NCBI GenBank assembly: GCA_024653355.1
Contig: JANLFQ010000001.1
Span: forward strand, 1,088,829-1,152,828
Direction of reading: 5' to 3'
From: a candidate division WOR-3 bacterium
Lineage (GTDB): Bacteria; Hydrothermota; Tepidihabitantia; Tepidihabitantales; Tepidihabitantaceae
DNA length: 64,000 bases
A program made the position numbers and the translations under genes. Positions within the stretch are counted from its first letter, which is position 1. Every line of letters starts with the position of its first letter. Below are positions 35,461 to 44,774 of the stretch, piece after piece. Below the pieces are notes generated by a model. The model worked only from the letters and a program-made list of their open reading frames with translations. It was not told the DNA's origin and searched no databases.

Positions 35461-36942
35461 ATGAAACCCCTGTTCTCTTTTTCCTGGATGATTGTCTTCA
35501 TATTGCTCGGCACCGGTGGAGCAACAACTAAAATTGACACCATCGGCACCACCGGTGTTGACGCCCAGAACTACGGACCAATCTGGCAACGTATCGTTTA
35601 CTTGCCTGGCACCGGTATCTACACCGCCTGGGTCAAGACCGGGATGTTTGCCAGTTTCTACAGTTTCACCACCCACACCTGGTCCGGTGAAGTTGAGGTG
35701 TTTGGCTCCCAGCGAAACGCCAGCGGTAGCCTTGATGTTCCAAAAGACCCAACCTCTCCTTACTATCGCAGCACTTTTATATCCAGTTTTATCAACCGTA
35801 ACCCGCGCTGGCCCATCCTCGCAGTGGAGAGTATCCCGGGCACCAACAACTTTGTGATGCGGCCACCCGACTCCAGCCTGATGGGCTGCTCCCGTGCGCC
35901 CATCGCCTTTACCGCCAACAACTGGCTTCACCTCCTCTGCGTTGACTCTGCTACTCAGGACACGCTACTCTACTCCCGCTCTACCGATTACGGTGTTCAT
36001 TGGTCTTCGCCCGTGTCAATCTGTGAGGGTATCATCCCGGCGAATCCAACTTACAACATCACCGCATCAGAAAACTCTTTGCGCATCGCCGCAATCTGGA
36101 CCAATGAAGATTCAGAAGCACTGTGGCTCAACATCTCCGAAGACGGCGGTACCACCTGGACCGGTGTTCGGGACATCTTTCCCCCGCCGACAACAATCTC
36201 TAACCCTAAACCGGGCAAGTTCGGTGCCTACGGTCTGTTTGACTCCGCAGACCGGCTTAACATCGTCACTCAGGTGTGGAACGGCACCAATCAAAACCCG
36301 GCAGAAATCTGGCACTGGCAGGAGAACAGAAATCCTCAATGGACCCTAATTTATCGTTTTGCCCCTTCATCAGTTCTTGCGCCCCCTGAACCTGGCGAAC
36401 CATTTGTGGTTAGACCGAGTATCGGTTTTAGAGAGAGCGACGCATCACTCTTTGCCCTCTGGCTCAATTACGACTCCTTAAACTACGAACCCCAGACCCA
36501 GCTCGCACGCGCCGACCTTTTCATCGCCCAATCCCGGAACAACGGCATAAACTGGAGCCGTCCCTACCGTTTGACCGGACCGGACGCATACTCCCGGCTT
36601 TCACCCTGTCTTGCTCCAGAAGTTGGCGAATCTCTCTACATTATCACCATCTTTGACCAGATTGCTGGTGTCTATGAGCAAGGACACGGGCCCCAGACAA
36701 CCAACCCGGTATGTGTATTACGCGTCCCGGTATCGGACCTGCCCGGCATTGAAGAAAAACTGCCCGGCAGGCTGAACCATTATTTTCACACCACCATCTG
36801 TCCAGTTTCTCAACTCCACATCTTACCCGATGTAAAACTCTACTCCCCGCTTGGTAGACCAATAGAAACACCAACTCGAAGCGGTGTTTACTTCCTGCGT
36901 CAGGATAACCAAACTCTCCGTAAGGTACTGCTCGTTCCTTAA
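35461..36942 (+). CDS. Secreted BNR/Asp-box repeat protein with sorting domain (1)
   Basis: The 493-residue product has a signal peptide (about 1-21). Several Asp-box (BNR) repeats of a sialidase-type beta-propeller follow: STDYGVHWSS, SEDGGTTWTG and SRNNGINWSRP. It ends with a short FlgD/Por-type tail (KLYSPLGRP, SGVYFLRQD, RKVLLVP). The propeller may bind or cleave glycans, but no catalytic Arg triad of a sialidase can be assigned by eye. It has its own promoter and an AGGAGG site. The next gene is a paralog that starts directly at its stop. Confidence 0.75.
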   Translation: MKPLFSFSWMIVFILLGTGGATTKIDTIGTTGVDAQNYGPIWQRIVYLPGTGIYTAWVKTGMFASFYSFTTHTWSGEVEVFGSQRNASGSLDVPKDPTSPYYRSTFISSFINRNPRWPILAVESIPGTNNFVMRPPDSSLMGCSRAPIAFTANNWLHLLCVDSATQDTLLYSRSTDYGVHWSSPVSICEGIIPANPTYNITASENSLRIAAIWTNEDSEALWLNISEDGGTTWTGVRDIFPPPTTISNPKPGKFGAYGLFDSADRLNIVTQVWNGTNQNPAEIWHWQENRNPQWTLIYRFAPSSVLAPPEPGEPFVVRPSIGFRESDASLFALWLNYDSLNYEPQTQLARADLFIAQSRNNGINWSRPYRLTGPDAYSRLSPCLAPEVGESLYIITIFDQIAGVYEQGHGPQTTNPVCVLRVPVSDLPGIEEKLPGRLNHYFHTTICPVSQLHILPDVKLYSPLGRPIETPTRSGVYFLRQDNQTLRKVLLVP

Positions 36943-38352
36943 ATGATTTTATTCCTCTTCCTGCTACCTACCCAGATTTTAATTGATACCATAGGCTGGA
37001 CCGACCGCGACCGGCAATTTCTCTTCCCGGCGACACGCTACTTGATTTACGACTCCATTTACGGCGTATCCGCCGTGTACAAATCGGGCTACGGTGAAAT
37101 TCGCTACAACTTTCGCCCCAAAGGCGGCAACTGGCTCTTTCCCTCTGGTGTTTTGGTCAATCAATATCAGCGCAACCTCGGCTGCCTTGAATACAACATC
37201 CGTAACGGCAGAACTTTCATTTCCACCGACTACCTTGACCACGGGACACGAACCATCACCAACTTCATCGACTCGGCGCCCGGTGCTGGCAGATTTCAGG
37301 AAACTTTTATCGCCATCAGCGCCCAGTTTCCTCTAATCGCCGCCGGCCGCTATGGCTACCCGAAATTCGCCGCAATAAGAAACGACACCTTGTACTATCT
37401 CAGCGCCTGGTCCAGTTATCGCCTTGGTCATATTGGTCCTTTTCCTCGGCACAACATCATTGCTTCCAAAAAATCGTCCCGCCTTGGGTTCGTCTGGGCT
37501 GATGAGCAGGGCAACCTGAACCTCAGAGAAACGCCCGATGGCGGTGGTACCTGGTATCCCCGACGCCTCATTACCGATAGTGTCCCATCAATCTGCAACC
37601 GGTCGCTGTTTGGCGCCCAGGCAACCTACGACTCAATACAGATCCACATCGTCGCCGACCTCTACGACGGTAACAACCGGGGCAGGGTTCAACTCTGGCA
37701 CTACTGTGCTTCAGACACACCTTCCTGGCGTTTCATCCACGCCTTCTCATTTCCCGACACCACAAAACTTGGACGCTACACCGCTGCCCTGTGCCGACCC
37801 AGTATCGGCATTGACCGCCGCCCTCATAACTCCGACCTTAATCAACTGTATGTCGTCTGGGAACAGTTTGACCCGACGAACATCGACCCGCGAACCGGAA
37901 TCGCCCGCGCCGACATCTGGGTTTCCCATTCACCCGACAATGGAAAAACCTGGACAGAGCCCATCCGTCTCACATCCCCGGACTCCACATCAAAACGTTT
38001 CCCCTTCCTTGCCGAGACCGTTGACGACACCCTGCACATCATCTACTTTGCCGACAAGATAGCCGGCTGCTGGGAACTTGATGAAGGTCAACAGACCTTA
38101 AACCCGGTTTTATACCTTAGGGTACCAACCCGCATTTTCACCGAACTAAATGTCGCCTACTCACCATTCCAGCCCACTCCTCTCAACCCGCTACCCACAA
38201 TTACCGCTACTCCATCATCAACCAACCTTATAATCTACGACCCGCTTGGCAGAAAAGTGCAATCAAACAAAATCAACCGCCTGCCCGCCGGCATCTACTT
38301 CGTCGGTTCCAAAACCACCGCACCGATACAAAAACTGCTCAAAGTTCGCTAA
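36943..38352 (+). CDS. Secreted BNR/Asp-box repeat protein with sorting domain (2)
   Basis: The 469-residue paralog of the preceding gene has a short hydrophobic N-terminus (MILFLFLLPTQILI). Its Asp boxes are TPDGGGTWYP and SPDNGKTWTEP. An ARADIWVSHS strand matches ARADLFIAQS of the neighbour. The C-terminus (LIIYDPLGRKV, LPAGIYFVGS, QKLLKVR) is of the same sorting type. The ATG follows the TAA of the first gene with no gap. The two are a tandem duplication that has diverged and are presumably exported together. The substrate is unknown. Confidence 0.75.
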   Translation: MILFLFLLPTQILIDTIGWTDRDRQFLFPATRYLIYDSIYGVSAVYKSGYGEIRYNFRPKGGNWLFPSGVLVNQYQRNLGCLEYNIRNGRTFISTDYLDHGTRTITNFIDSAPGAGRFQETFIAISAQFPLIAAGRYGYPKFAAIRNDTLYYLSAWSSYRLGHIGPFPRHNIIASKKSSRLGFVWADEQGNLNLRETPDGGGTWYPRRLITDSVPSICNRSLFGAQATYDSIQIHIVADLYDGNNRGRVQLWHYCASDTPSWRFIHAFSFPDTTKLGRYTAALCRPSIGIDRRPHNSDLNQLYVVWEQFDPTNIDPRTGIARADIWVSHSPDNGKTWTEPIRLTSPDSTSKRFPFLAETVDDTLHIIYFADKIAGCWELDEGQQTLNPVLYLRVPTRIFTELNVAYSPFQPTPLNPLPTITATPSSTNLIIYDPLGRKVQSNKINRLPAGIYFVGSKTTAPIQKLLKVR

Positions 38353-38388
38353 CCAGTTTACGGCGTCTTGTTTCCCCGGGCTTATTTC

Positions 38389-38417
38389 TTGACACTTCTG
38401 GTGATTGTCATTATCCT
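38389..38417 (+). promoter_or_regulatory. Probable rpmB promoter
   Basis: TTGACA (38389-38394) and TATCCT (38412-38417) are 17 bp apart. A strong AGGAGG (38432-38437) follows before the TTG start. Confidence 0.5.
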
Positions 38418-38441
38418 TTGTAAAAGTTAATAGGAGGACAC

Positions 38442-38630
38442 TTGGCAAAGCATTGTGAAATATGTGGAAAAGTTGCAATTGTTGGCTCAAACATCAGCCA
38501 CGCCCATAATGTAACCAAAAGACGCTGGGAGCCGAATCTCCAGCGGGTTCGCATCAAGGAAGGTACCGCTACGCGCCGCATCTGGGTCTGCACCCGTTGC
38601 TTGCGCTCCGGCAAGGTGCAAAAGGCTTGA
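38442..38630 (+). CDS. rpmB: 50S ribosomal protein L28
   Basis: The 62-residue protein shows the L28 pattern: AKHCEICGKVAIVGSNISHA, then RRWEPNLQRVR and the C-terminal WVCTRCLRSGKV. The two CxxC pairs indicate the zinc-binding form. The start is TTG at 38442, five bases after AGGAGG, and yields the expected MAK start. It stands alone, between the BNR proteins and the sugar genes. Confidence 0.95.
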   Translation: MAKHCEICGKVAIVGSNISHAHNVTKRRWEPNLQRVRIKEGTATRRIWVCTRCLRSGKVQKA

Positions 38631-38748
38631 TGCCATTAAACAAATTCGCGGACATAGCGTTCCAATTCACCGATTCCGTCTGGATACAAATATGTTGTTA
38701 ACGGCTCTCGGTTCGGCATACGATTTGCTTTCCCTGAAAGGAGGGTAA

Positions 38749-39702
38749 TTGAACTGTTTAATTACTGGTATTACCGGCTTTGCCGGCAGCCATCTGGCTG
38801 AATATCTTTTAAGTTTAGGCAACTGCGAGGTCCACGGCACCATCCGCTGGCGCTCACGTACCGAAAACATCGACCATTTAAAAGGGAAAATCCATCTCCA
38901 CGACTGCGACCTGCGGGACTCCGGTTCGGTTTACCGTTTAATCGCCGATTTAAAACCCGACCGCATCTACCACCTTGCCGCCCAGAGTTATGTCCCGATG
39001 TCCTGGACCGCACCTCAGGAGACATTCGTCACCAATGTCATTGGCCAGTTGAACATCTTCGAAGCGGTCCGTGCCACCGGTTGCTCTTGCCGGATTCAGA
39101 TTGCCGGTTCGAGCGAGGAGTACGGGCTGGTTATGCCCGATGAAACCCCCATCAAGGAGACCAACCCACTGCGGCCACTTTCGCCCTACGCGGTTAGTAA
39201 GGTGGCGCAGGACTTAATGGGCTACCAGTACCATCAGAGCTACAAAATGCACATCATCCGTACCCGGGGCTTCAATCACACCGGACCAAGACGCGGAATG
39301 GTATTTGTTACCTCCAACTTTGCCCGACAAATCGCCGAAATTGAAAAGGGCAAAAGAGAACCGGTCCTCTATGTTGGCAACCTCGAAGCGGTTCGGGACT
39401 TCACCGATGTCCGCGATACGGTCCGCGCCTACTATTTAATTCTCGAAAAAGGGGTGCCGGGTGAGGTTTACAATGTTGCCACTGGTAAAGGCTACAAAAT
39501 CCGCCAGGTTCTTGAAATCCTGCAAGGTCTTTCCACCGCTAAGTTTCAGATTAAACAGGACCCAAAGCGGCTCCGTCCCAGCGATGTAGAACTTCTAATC
39601 GGCGACCCGACAAAGTTAAAATCGGCGACCGGCTGGGAACCGCAGTACTCGTTTGAACAAACCTTAAAAGACCTGCTCGACTACTGGCGGGAGCGGGTGT
39701 GA
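38749..39702 (+). CDS. GDP-mannose 4,6-dehydratase-like SDR
   Basis: The enzyme belongs to the extended short-chain dehydrogenases. It has the NAD(P) motif GITGFAGSHLAEYL near the N-terminus, IYHLAAQSYVPMSW, the catalytic region SSEEYG and the YAVSKVAQD Tyr-Lys pair. RGFNHTGPRR is the sugar-nucleotide loop typical of GDP-mannose 4,6-dehydratase. The start is TTG (38749) with GAAAGGAGGG upstream. The stop overlaps the next start (GTGA). It probably makes GDP-4-keto-6-deoxymannose from GDP-mannose for surface polysaccharide. Confidence 0.85.
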   Translation: MNCLITGITGFAGSHLAEYLLSLGNCEVHGTIRWRSRTENIDHLKGKIHLHDCDLRDSGSVYRLIADLKPDRIYHLAAQSYVPMSWTAPQETFVTNVIGQLNIFEAVRATGCSCRIQIAGSSEEYGLVMPDETPIKETNPLRPLSPYAVSKVAQDLMGYQYHQSYKMHIIRTRGFNHTGPRRGMVFVTSNFARQIAEIEKGKREPVLYVGNLEAVRDFTDVRDTVRAYYLILEKGVPGEVYNVATGKGYKIRQVLEILQGLSTAKFQIKQDPKRLRPSDVELLIGDPTKLKSATGWEPQYSFEQTLKDLLDYWRERV

Positions 39703-40619
39703 GGGTTTTTGTCACCGGCATTGAAGGGTTTGTCGGCGGCCATCTTGCCCGTCATCTTAAAGAGCGCGGTGACGAAGTTTACGGCATACATTACGCACCC
39801 CCGGGTGAAGAACTACCCGCAAACCTCTTTCCCTGTGACATCAACGACTTCAACACCTTAAAAAAAGCGCTGGAGGAAAGCCGACCCGACTGGATTATTC
39901 ATCTCGCCGGCATCTCCTCGGTTGCGGAAGCAGAAAAAAACCCCATTCCTACCTATGAGGTGAACACCATCGGCACATTAAAACTGCTCATCGCCGTGCA
40001 CCAGCTGATGCTCCCCTGCCGAATTCTCCTAATATCCTCGGCTGATGTTTATGGCCGGGGCGACAGGCCCCATTCCGAAACCGACCCGGTCCAACCACTT
40101 ACCGCCTATGCCCGAAGCAAATATCTTGCCGAAGAAATCGCCCGCCTTTACTATCAAACCTGGGATATGGATATCGTAATCTTGCGCTCGTTCAGCCACA
40201 CCGGACCGGGCCAGGCTGAACGGTTTATCTTTGCCAAGGTCGCAAGCCACATCGCTAAGGTCGAACAGGGCAAAGCCAGCCCGATTCTCGAAATGGGCGA
40301 CCTCGAAGTTCGGCGCGACTACACCGATGTCCGGGACATCGTCCGTGCCTACATTTGTGCGCTGGAAAACTGTCCTGCCGGTGAAACCTACAATGTAACC
40401 TCAGGCAGACCGGTTCGGCTCCGCGACGGTGTAGAAATCCTCCTGGGTCTTGCCCGCCAGAAGATAGAAATCCGACAGGGTGTTAGCGAGAAAAGACCTT
40501 ACGACATTCCGTTCCTTTCCGGCAATCCCGAAAAGTTCCATCGGGCAACCGGATGGACCCCACAAATTCCCTTTGAAAAAACCTTGTCCGACCTGCTCGA
40601 ATACTACCGGAACCGTTGA
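39699..40619 (+). CDS. GDP-6-deoxy-lyxo-hexulose reductase-like SDR (Rmd type)
   Basis: The 306-residue SDR is a homolog of the gene before it: GIEGFVGGHLARHL, WIIHLAGISSV, SSADVYG, YARSKYLAE (Tyr-Lys) and RSFSHTGPGQ. The pair matches the Gmd-Rmd order that yields GDP-D-rhamnose. A GDP-fucose or epimerase role is an alternative. The start is GTG, overlapping the preceding stop by four bases. The next gene overlaps in the same manner, so the three are tightly coupled. Confidence 0.8.
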   Translation: MRVFVTGIEGFVGGHLARHLKERGDEVYGIHYAPPGEELPANLFPCDINDFNTLKKALEESRPDWIIHLAGISSVAEAEKNPIPTYEVNTIGTLKLLIAVHQLMLPCRILLISSADVYGRGDRPHSETDPVQPLTAYARSKYLAEEIARLYYQTWDMDIVILRSFSHTGPGQAERFIFAKVASHIAKVEQGKASPILEMGDLEVRRDYTDVRDIVRAYICALENCPAGETYNVTSGRPVRLRDGVEILLGLARQKIEIRQGVSEKRPYDIPFLSGNPEKFHRATGWTPQIPFEKTLSDLLEYYRNR

Positions 40620-41500
40620 AACTCTCGGTCATTATCGTCACCTACAACAGTGAGCAGGACATAACTTCCTGTCTTGACGCCATTTCCGCATCCCAGCCTG
40701 ACGCCGAAATCCTCGTAATCGACAACGCCTCTCAGGACCGGACTCGAGAAATTTTGCAATCCTATCCCGGCATCAAAACCTTGTTCAACCCCCAAAACCT
40801 TGGCTATGCCCGAGCCAACAACCAAGGCATCTCTATTGCCCAGGGTGATTACATTCTGCTTCTCAACCCGGATACCCGGGTCGAACCCGCAGCGCTTCCC
40901 CTCCTTATTGAACACCTTGACCGCAACCCGGACTACGCCGCAGTCGCCCCCCGACTTTTAAATCCTGATGGCTCCCAGCAACTGTCAATCCGCTCCTTCC
41001 CCACATTCTCCTCTGTGCTTATTGAAATGACCGGAATTCCGCGCTTGTTTCCCAGCTGCCCGCGCCTTAACACCTGGCGTCTGCGCCACTTTGACTACGA
41101 AAAACCCGGACCGGTAGCGCAACCAATGGCATCTTGCCTCTTAATCCGGCGCTCGGTTCTTGTTGAACTGGGCGGGTTCGACGAAAACTTCCCCATCTAC
41201 TACAATGATGTTGACCTCCTGTACCGGATGGCACGCAGAGGTTACCAGACCTACTACCTGCCAGCCGCGCGTGTTTACCACAGAATTGGTGGTAGCACCA
41301 ACGCAATCAAACCAAAAATGATTTACGAAAACCACCGGTCCCTTTTTAACTTCCTAAGAAAACACACACCGAAAACCCGTTTCTTCTTTCAGGCGATAAT
41401 CCTTTTGCCGCTCCTTGAGATTTCGGCTCTGCTCCGCGTCCTCTACTGGCGCCTGTCCGGACGCGCTGCTATGCGTCCATCCAATAACCGCCCGAAATAA
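40616..41500 (+). CDS. Family 2 glycosyltransferase (rhamnosyltransferase-like)
   Basis: The 294-residue GT-A protein begins with LSVIIVTYNSEQDI, has IDNASQDRTRE, the metal-binding region LLLNPDTRVEP and DENFPIYYNDVDLLYRMARRG, as in WbbL-like rhamnosyltransferases. A hydrophobic segment near 258-280 may bind the membrane. The TTG start overlaps the stop of the reductase gene (TTGA). With the two sugar genes it suggests transfer of GDP-D-rhamnose to a lipid-linked glycan. Its 3' end overlaps the opposing glycosyltransferase gene by 58 bases. Confidence 0.88.
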   Translation: MKLSVIIVTYNSEQDITSCLDAISASQPDAEILVIDNASQDRTREILQSYPGIKTLFNPQNLGYARANNQGISIAQGDYILLLNPDTRVEPAALPLLIEHLDRNPDYAAVAPRLLNPDGSQQLSIRSFPTFSSVLIEMTGIPRLFPSCPRLNTWRLRHFDYEKPGPVAQPMASCLLIRRSVLVELGGFDENFPIYYNDVDLLYRMARRGYQTYYLPAARVYHRIGGSTNAIKPKMIYENHRSLFNFLRKHTPKTRFFFQAIILLPLLEISALLRVLYWRLSGRAAMRPSNNRPK

Positions 41501-42702
41501 TCCGCCAGCCTTTTTGCCTGAAACCGCCGGTTGTAACGGTCAACTTCTCCTTGTAAGGGCACATCGCCAAGAGCCCTTACAACCGGCGTACCAACCCCCT
41601 TTTCCCGGATTTCCTTCAAAACGGCAACGAAACCCTGCCGGTCCTGACAGATAAACCCCTGCCCTGCCTCTCTAACAATCTGCGCCGGCTCCGAATCTTC
41701 ATCCGCCCAGACAACAATCGGCTTGCCACTGCCCAGATACTCGTAAAGTTTCAATCCGACCGGTTGACCCGGCTTGCCGAGATACAAAAGCACCTGCGCC
41801 CCTTTCATCAGGCTCATAGTCCGTTGATGGGAAACAACCCCAAAAAAACGCACCTGAGGATTGGTTCTGAACCGACGCCCGATTTCTTCGGAAACGCCAC
41901 CCGCAATGTACAGTCGGGCATCAGGTATCTCAACTAAAGCCTGAACAACGTCGCTCAAAACCTTTTCCTGGTGCCACAGATTACCCGCATACAGAATACT
42001 GAAACCTTCAAGTTGTTCGGGCTCAACATTAAATTCTTCCGGGTCAAACCCATTTTCGAGCACCTCCACCATTTCCCCAACCAGACGTGCAGTCCCTTGA
42101 TTTACAGCAAGAACCAGTTTTGCCTGTTGTAATATCCGCTCCCTTAACCTCAAAAGCCTTTTCTTTTGCCCTAAGGGTGGCTCTTCAAACCCTCCGGGCC
42201 ACGGGTCACGGAAGTCGGCAACAAAAGGCAGCCCGCTCAACCGGGATAGTTTCTCCCCGACCATCAGTGCGGTCCAGGGTGGCGCCGATGCGAAAATCAC
42301 TTGGGGGTTAAATCGGGCGATAACCTTCTTACCCGTTCTTACTGCAAACGGCAACCACCCGACCTTGCTATCCGGGAAGAAAAACCGCCGGAAAAAGGCA
42401 GGGGCACCTTCAATTGTGCCCTTCAAGGTTTGTCCGGTTTCCCCTGAACCACCTTTTATCTGCCTAACGCCAAGAACCCTTAACAACCGATTCGGGTCCA
42501 AACTTTCGGTACGAAATACCTTAGCCCTCCTTAAATCGGCAACAAGTTCCGGGTCATAGGCGTAGTAGGCAACATCCTTTACCGTTAAAAGCAGCACCTC
42601 CCAGCCAAATTCGGGCAAAAACTTGGCAAGTTTGGTGACCCGCATCACACCGGAAAGCCCGAGCGGCGGGGTGTAGTAGGCGATAAAAAGTACCCTATTC
42701 AT
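41443..42702 (-). CDS. Family 4-type glycosyltransferase
   Basis: The 419-residue GT-B protein starts MNRVLFIAYYTPPLGLSGV. It has GLPFVADFRDPWPGG in the N-terminal domain and, in the C-terminal domain, FSILYAGNLWHQEK, VRFFGVVSHQRTMSLM and LKLYEYLGSGKPIVV (donor binding). The acceptor and donor are unknown. Its ATG overlaps the helicase stop by four bases, so it is read with the ATPase-helicase operon even though its role fits the sugar cluster. The 3' end overlaps the opposing GT2 gene. Confidence 0.88.
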   Translation of the reverse strand: MNRVLFIAYYTPPLGLSGVMRVTKLAKFLPEFGWEVLLLTVKDVAYYAYDPELVADLRRAKVFRTESLDPNRLLRVLGVRQIKGGSGETGQTLKGTIEGAPAFFRRFFFPDSKVGWLPFAVRTGKKVIARFNPQVIFASAPPWTALMVGEKLSRLSGLPFVADFRDPWPGGFEEPPLGQKKRLLRLRERILQQAKLVLAVNQGTARLVGEMVEVLENGFDPEEFNVEPEQLEGFSILYAGNLWHQEKVLSDVVQALVEIPDARLYIAGGVSEEIGRRFRTNPQVRFFGVVSHQRTMSLMKGAQVLLYLGKPGQPVGLKLYEYLGSGKPIVVWADEDSEPAQIVREAGQGFICQDRQGFVAVLKEIREKGVGTPVVRALGDVPLQGEVDRYNRRFQAKRLADYFGRLLDGRIAARPDRRQ

Positions 42703-44759
42703 CCCTTACGCTCTTCTGCGCTTCTATTGCCTTCTCCGGGCATATGTTCGGTGATTTGCGCCTTGACGACCGCCGGCTCCATCCGCACCAGCTGGACTGA
42801 ATCGAGAAACTCATAAAGCCCATCGATATCAAGGGTCAAAAGATGGTCCTCGATTTGTAAATCGACGGGTAAGTTCCGGAAAAAAGCGCCGGAGCCAAGA
42901 CTATCTTCAAACTCAAGAAGATGGTCTCGCACCACCCGTTTGAGCGCCTCCCGTCCTGGTAATGGAAATCGTCCCTCCGGCAAACGTGCGGCGGGCAGCA
43001 TCATAACCTTACCAGCCATATCCACCGCCGCTACCCCTTCCGCCTGTAAAGCGAGGGCTAAAATTCCACCATAAACCGCGCCGAGAAGATGCACCAGATA
43101 CGCTTGACCACCTTCAAAAAAATAGGGAAATTCACCCGATTTCAACCCCGGGAAAATTCTCGACTTCAACACTTCTGCCATCCGGTAAAAGTAACCTCCG
43201 GTTCCGGTCCCTTCAAAAACTTTGGTACTGGAAGAAACCGCCCCAAGCGGCTGGACAAGGAGTTTTTTATCCTTCTCCTTTCGCTCCACAATCTCCCACG
43301 ACCTGCCTCCGAGAACGAAGCGCTCAAACACAAAGAATACCGAACCAACCTCCTGACCACTGGTAACATCAATCACCTGATACTGCCCAAAACTTTTCTC
43401 CTGAATATTGGAGTGAATTTTCCCGGTCTCAACCCGGTGTTCAAGTGCCGAAGTAAGAAAATAAACTCCACCCCTTCTTTCCTGCAACATCCCCTCCTGC
43501 AACAGATGGGAAAAAACCTTTTCCACCACCGGGCTGTTTCCAAACAGCGGCTGAAAAATCCGCCGCACCGACTCTAATGTTGTTCCGATGCGGCGGCGCT
43601 GAAAACAGTAGGAGATAATCTGCTGGGGCAGAACTGAAAGGCAGGGGGTATACCTTTTGTCAAAAAGTTTTCCTTCGCGGGCGCAGTCGATAAAGGTCTC
43701 AAACAAAAGCCTCTCCCAGGGGTCAAGGTAAACCCCAATCATATACAGCCCATTTCCCCGGCGACGATTTCCCCGCCCGATACGCTGCAGCAGTGAAGAA
43801 ACATTAAACGGCGGCCGAAACAGCACAACCGCATCGACATCGCCGATATCTATCCCAAGCTCAAGAGTGGAAGTACAGCAGAGAATTCCGCTCCTTTCCC
43901 TTGTCATCCTTGCCTCAACCTCTTCCCGAACCTGACGGGTCAAACTCGCATGGTGTACCCACACCCGACCGGAAAAAGGCGGCAGGTCAAAAAGTTTCAC
44001 CCCGCTTTCCGCCAGCGACCGGGCGTTGAAGAACACCAGCGCTTTATCACAACCCTGTTCTGTCAAACGCTGCACAACCCGTGCCGGCCAGTCCTTGCTT
44101 CCGGGCAACAGTTCGGCGTTTATCTCCCGCCGTTTTGCCACCTGTACCACGCCGGCACCAGGAAAGTACCGCTCACCAATCAACACATCATCAACCGTCG
44201 CCGAGAGCGCATACCCATTAAAATTGGCATTAATTAGCCGCAAACGTTCGAGGAGCACCCTTAACTGGTCACCACGTGGCGTGTTGTCAAGAAGATGTAT
44301 CTCATCCAGAATTACCGCACCCAGCGTTTTGAAAATCCGGGGATGACGGCACAAAAGCGAGTCCAAAGACTCCGGGGTAGTTATAAGGATAAAAGGCAAT
44401 TTGCGTTCATCAATCTGCGGGTGGTCTCCGGTCTTGCGCTCCAGTTTGAGCCCCAGGTACTCAATCGGTTCCAAAAGCCGGCGATACAGGTCGTTAACCA
44501 GCGCCCGGGTGGGCGAAACATACAGAACAGAAAACCCTTTTTTCCCCATTCCCAATAGACGCTCAACCACCGGCGCCACGACCGCTTCAGTTTTACCCGA
44601 TGCCGCGGGCGAAATCACCACCAGATTCTCACCCTTGAGAATTCGGGGAATCGTCTCCATCTGAACTTCGGTCAACATTCCGAACCGGGCAAAAAACGCT
44701 GAATAGGTTCGGGGTAGTTGCGCCTTTACCGCCCGTTGCTCCTTAATCTCGTTCCACAT
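42699..44759 (-). CDS. DEAD/DEAH-box helicase, Lhr/BrxHI-like
   Basis: The 686-residue SF2 helicase has Walker A SPAASGKT (50-57), the Ia block VSPTRALVNDL, TTPESLD, DEIH (152-155), the SAT motif and HHASLTRQVREEVE. It also has STLELGIDIGDVD and motif VI QRIGRGNRRR, as in Lhr-type helicases. A C-terminal extension of about 250 residues is unassigned. Lhr-type BrxHI helicases follow brxD genes in type 2 BREX loci; here a BrxD-like ATPase ends 15 bases upstream. This context favours genome defence or DNA processing, but no BREX methylase or PglZ is in the window. Confidence 0.85.
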   Translation of the reverse strand: MWNEIKEQRAVKAQLPRTYSAFFARFGMLTEVQMETIPRILKGENLVVISPAASGKTEAVVAPVVERLLGMGKKGFSVLYVSPTRALVNDLYRRLLEPIEYLGLKLERKTGDHPQIDERKLPFILITTPESLDSLLCRHPRIFKTLGAVILDEIHLLDNTPRGDQLRVLLERLRLINANFNGYALSATVDDVLIGERYFPGAGVVQVAKRREINAELLPGSKDWPARVVQRLTEQGCDKALVFFNARSLAESGVKLFDLPPFSGRVWVHHASLTRQVREEVEARMTRERSGILCCTSTLELGIDIGDVDAVVLFRPPFNVSSLLQRIGRGNRRRGNGLYMIGVYLDPWERLLFETFIDCAREGKLFDKRYTPCLSVLPQQIISYCFQRRRIGTTLESVRRIFQPLFGNSPVVEKVFSHLLQEGMLQERRGGVYFLTSALEHRVETGKIHSNIQEKSFGQYQVIDVTSGQEVGSVFFVFERFVLGGRSWEIVERKEKDKKLLVQPLGAVSSSTKVFEGTGTGGYFYRMAEVLKSRIFPGLKSGEFPYFFEGGQAYLVHLLGAVYGGILALALQAEGVAAVDMAGKVMMLPAARLPEGRFPLPGREALKRVVRDHLLEFEDSLGSGAFFRNLPVDLQIEDHLLTLDIDGLYEFLDSVQLVRMEPAVVKAQITEHMPGEGNRSAEERKG

Positions 44760-44774
44760 CCGCTATTTTAATTA

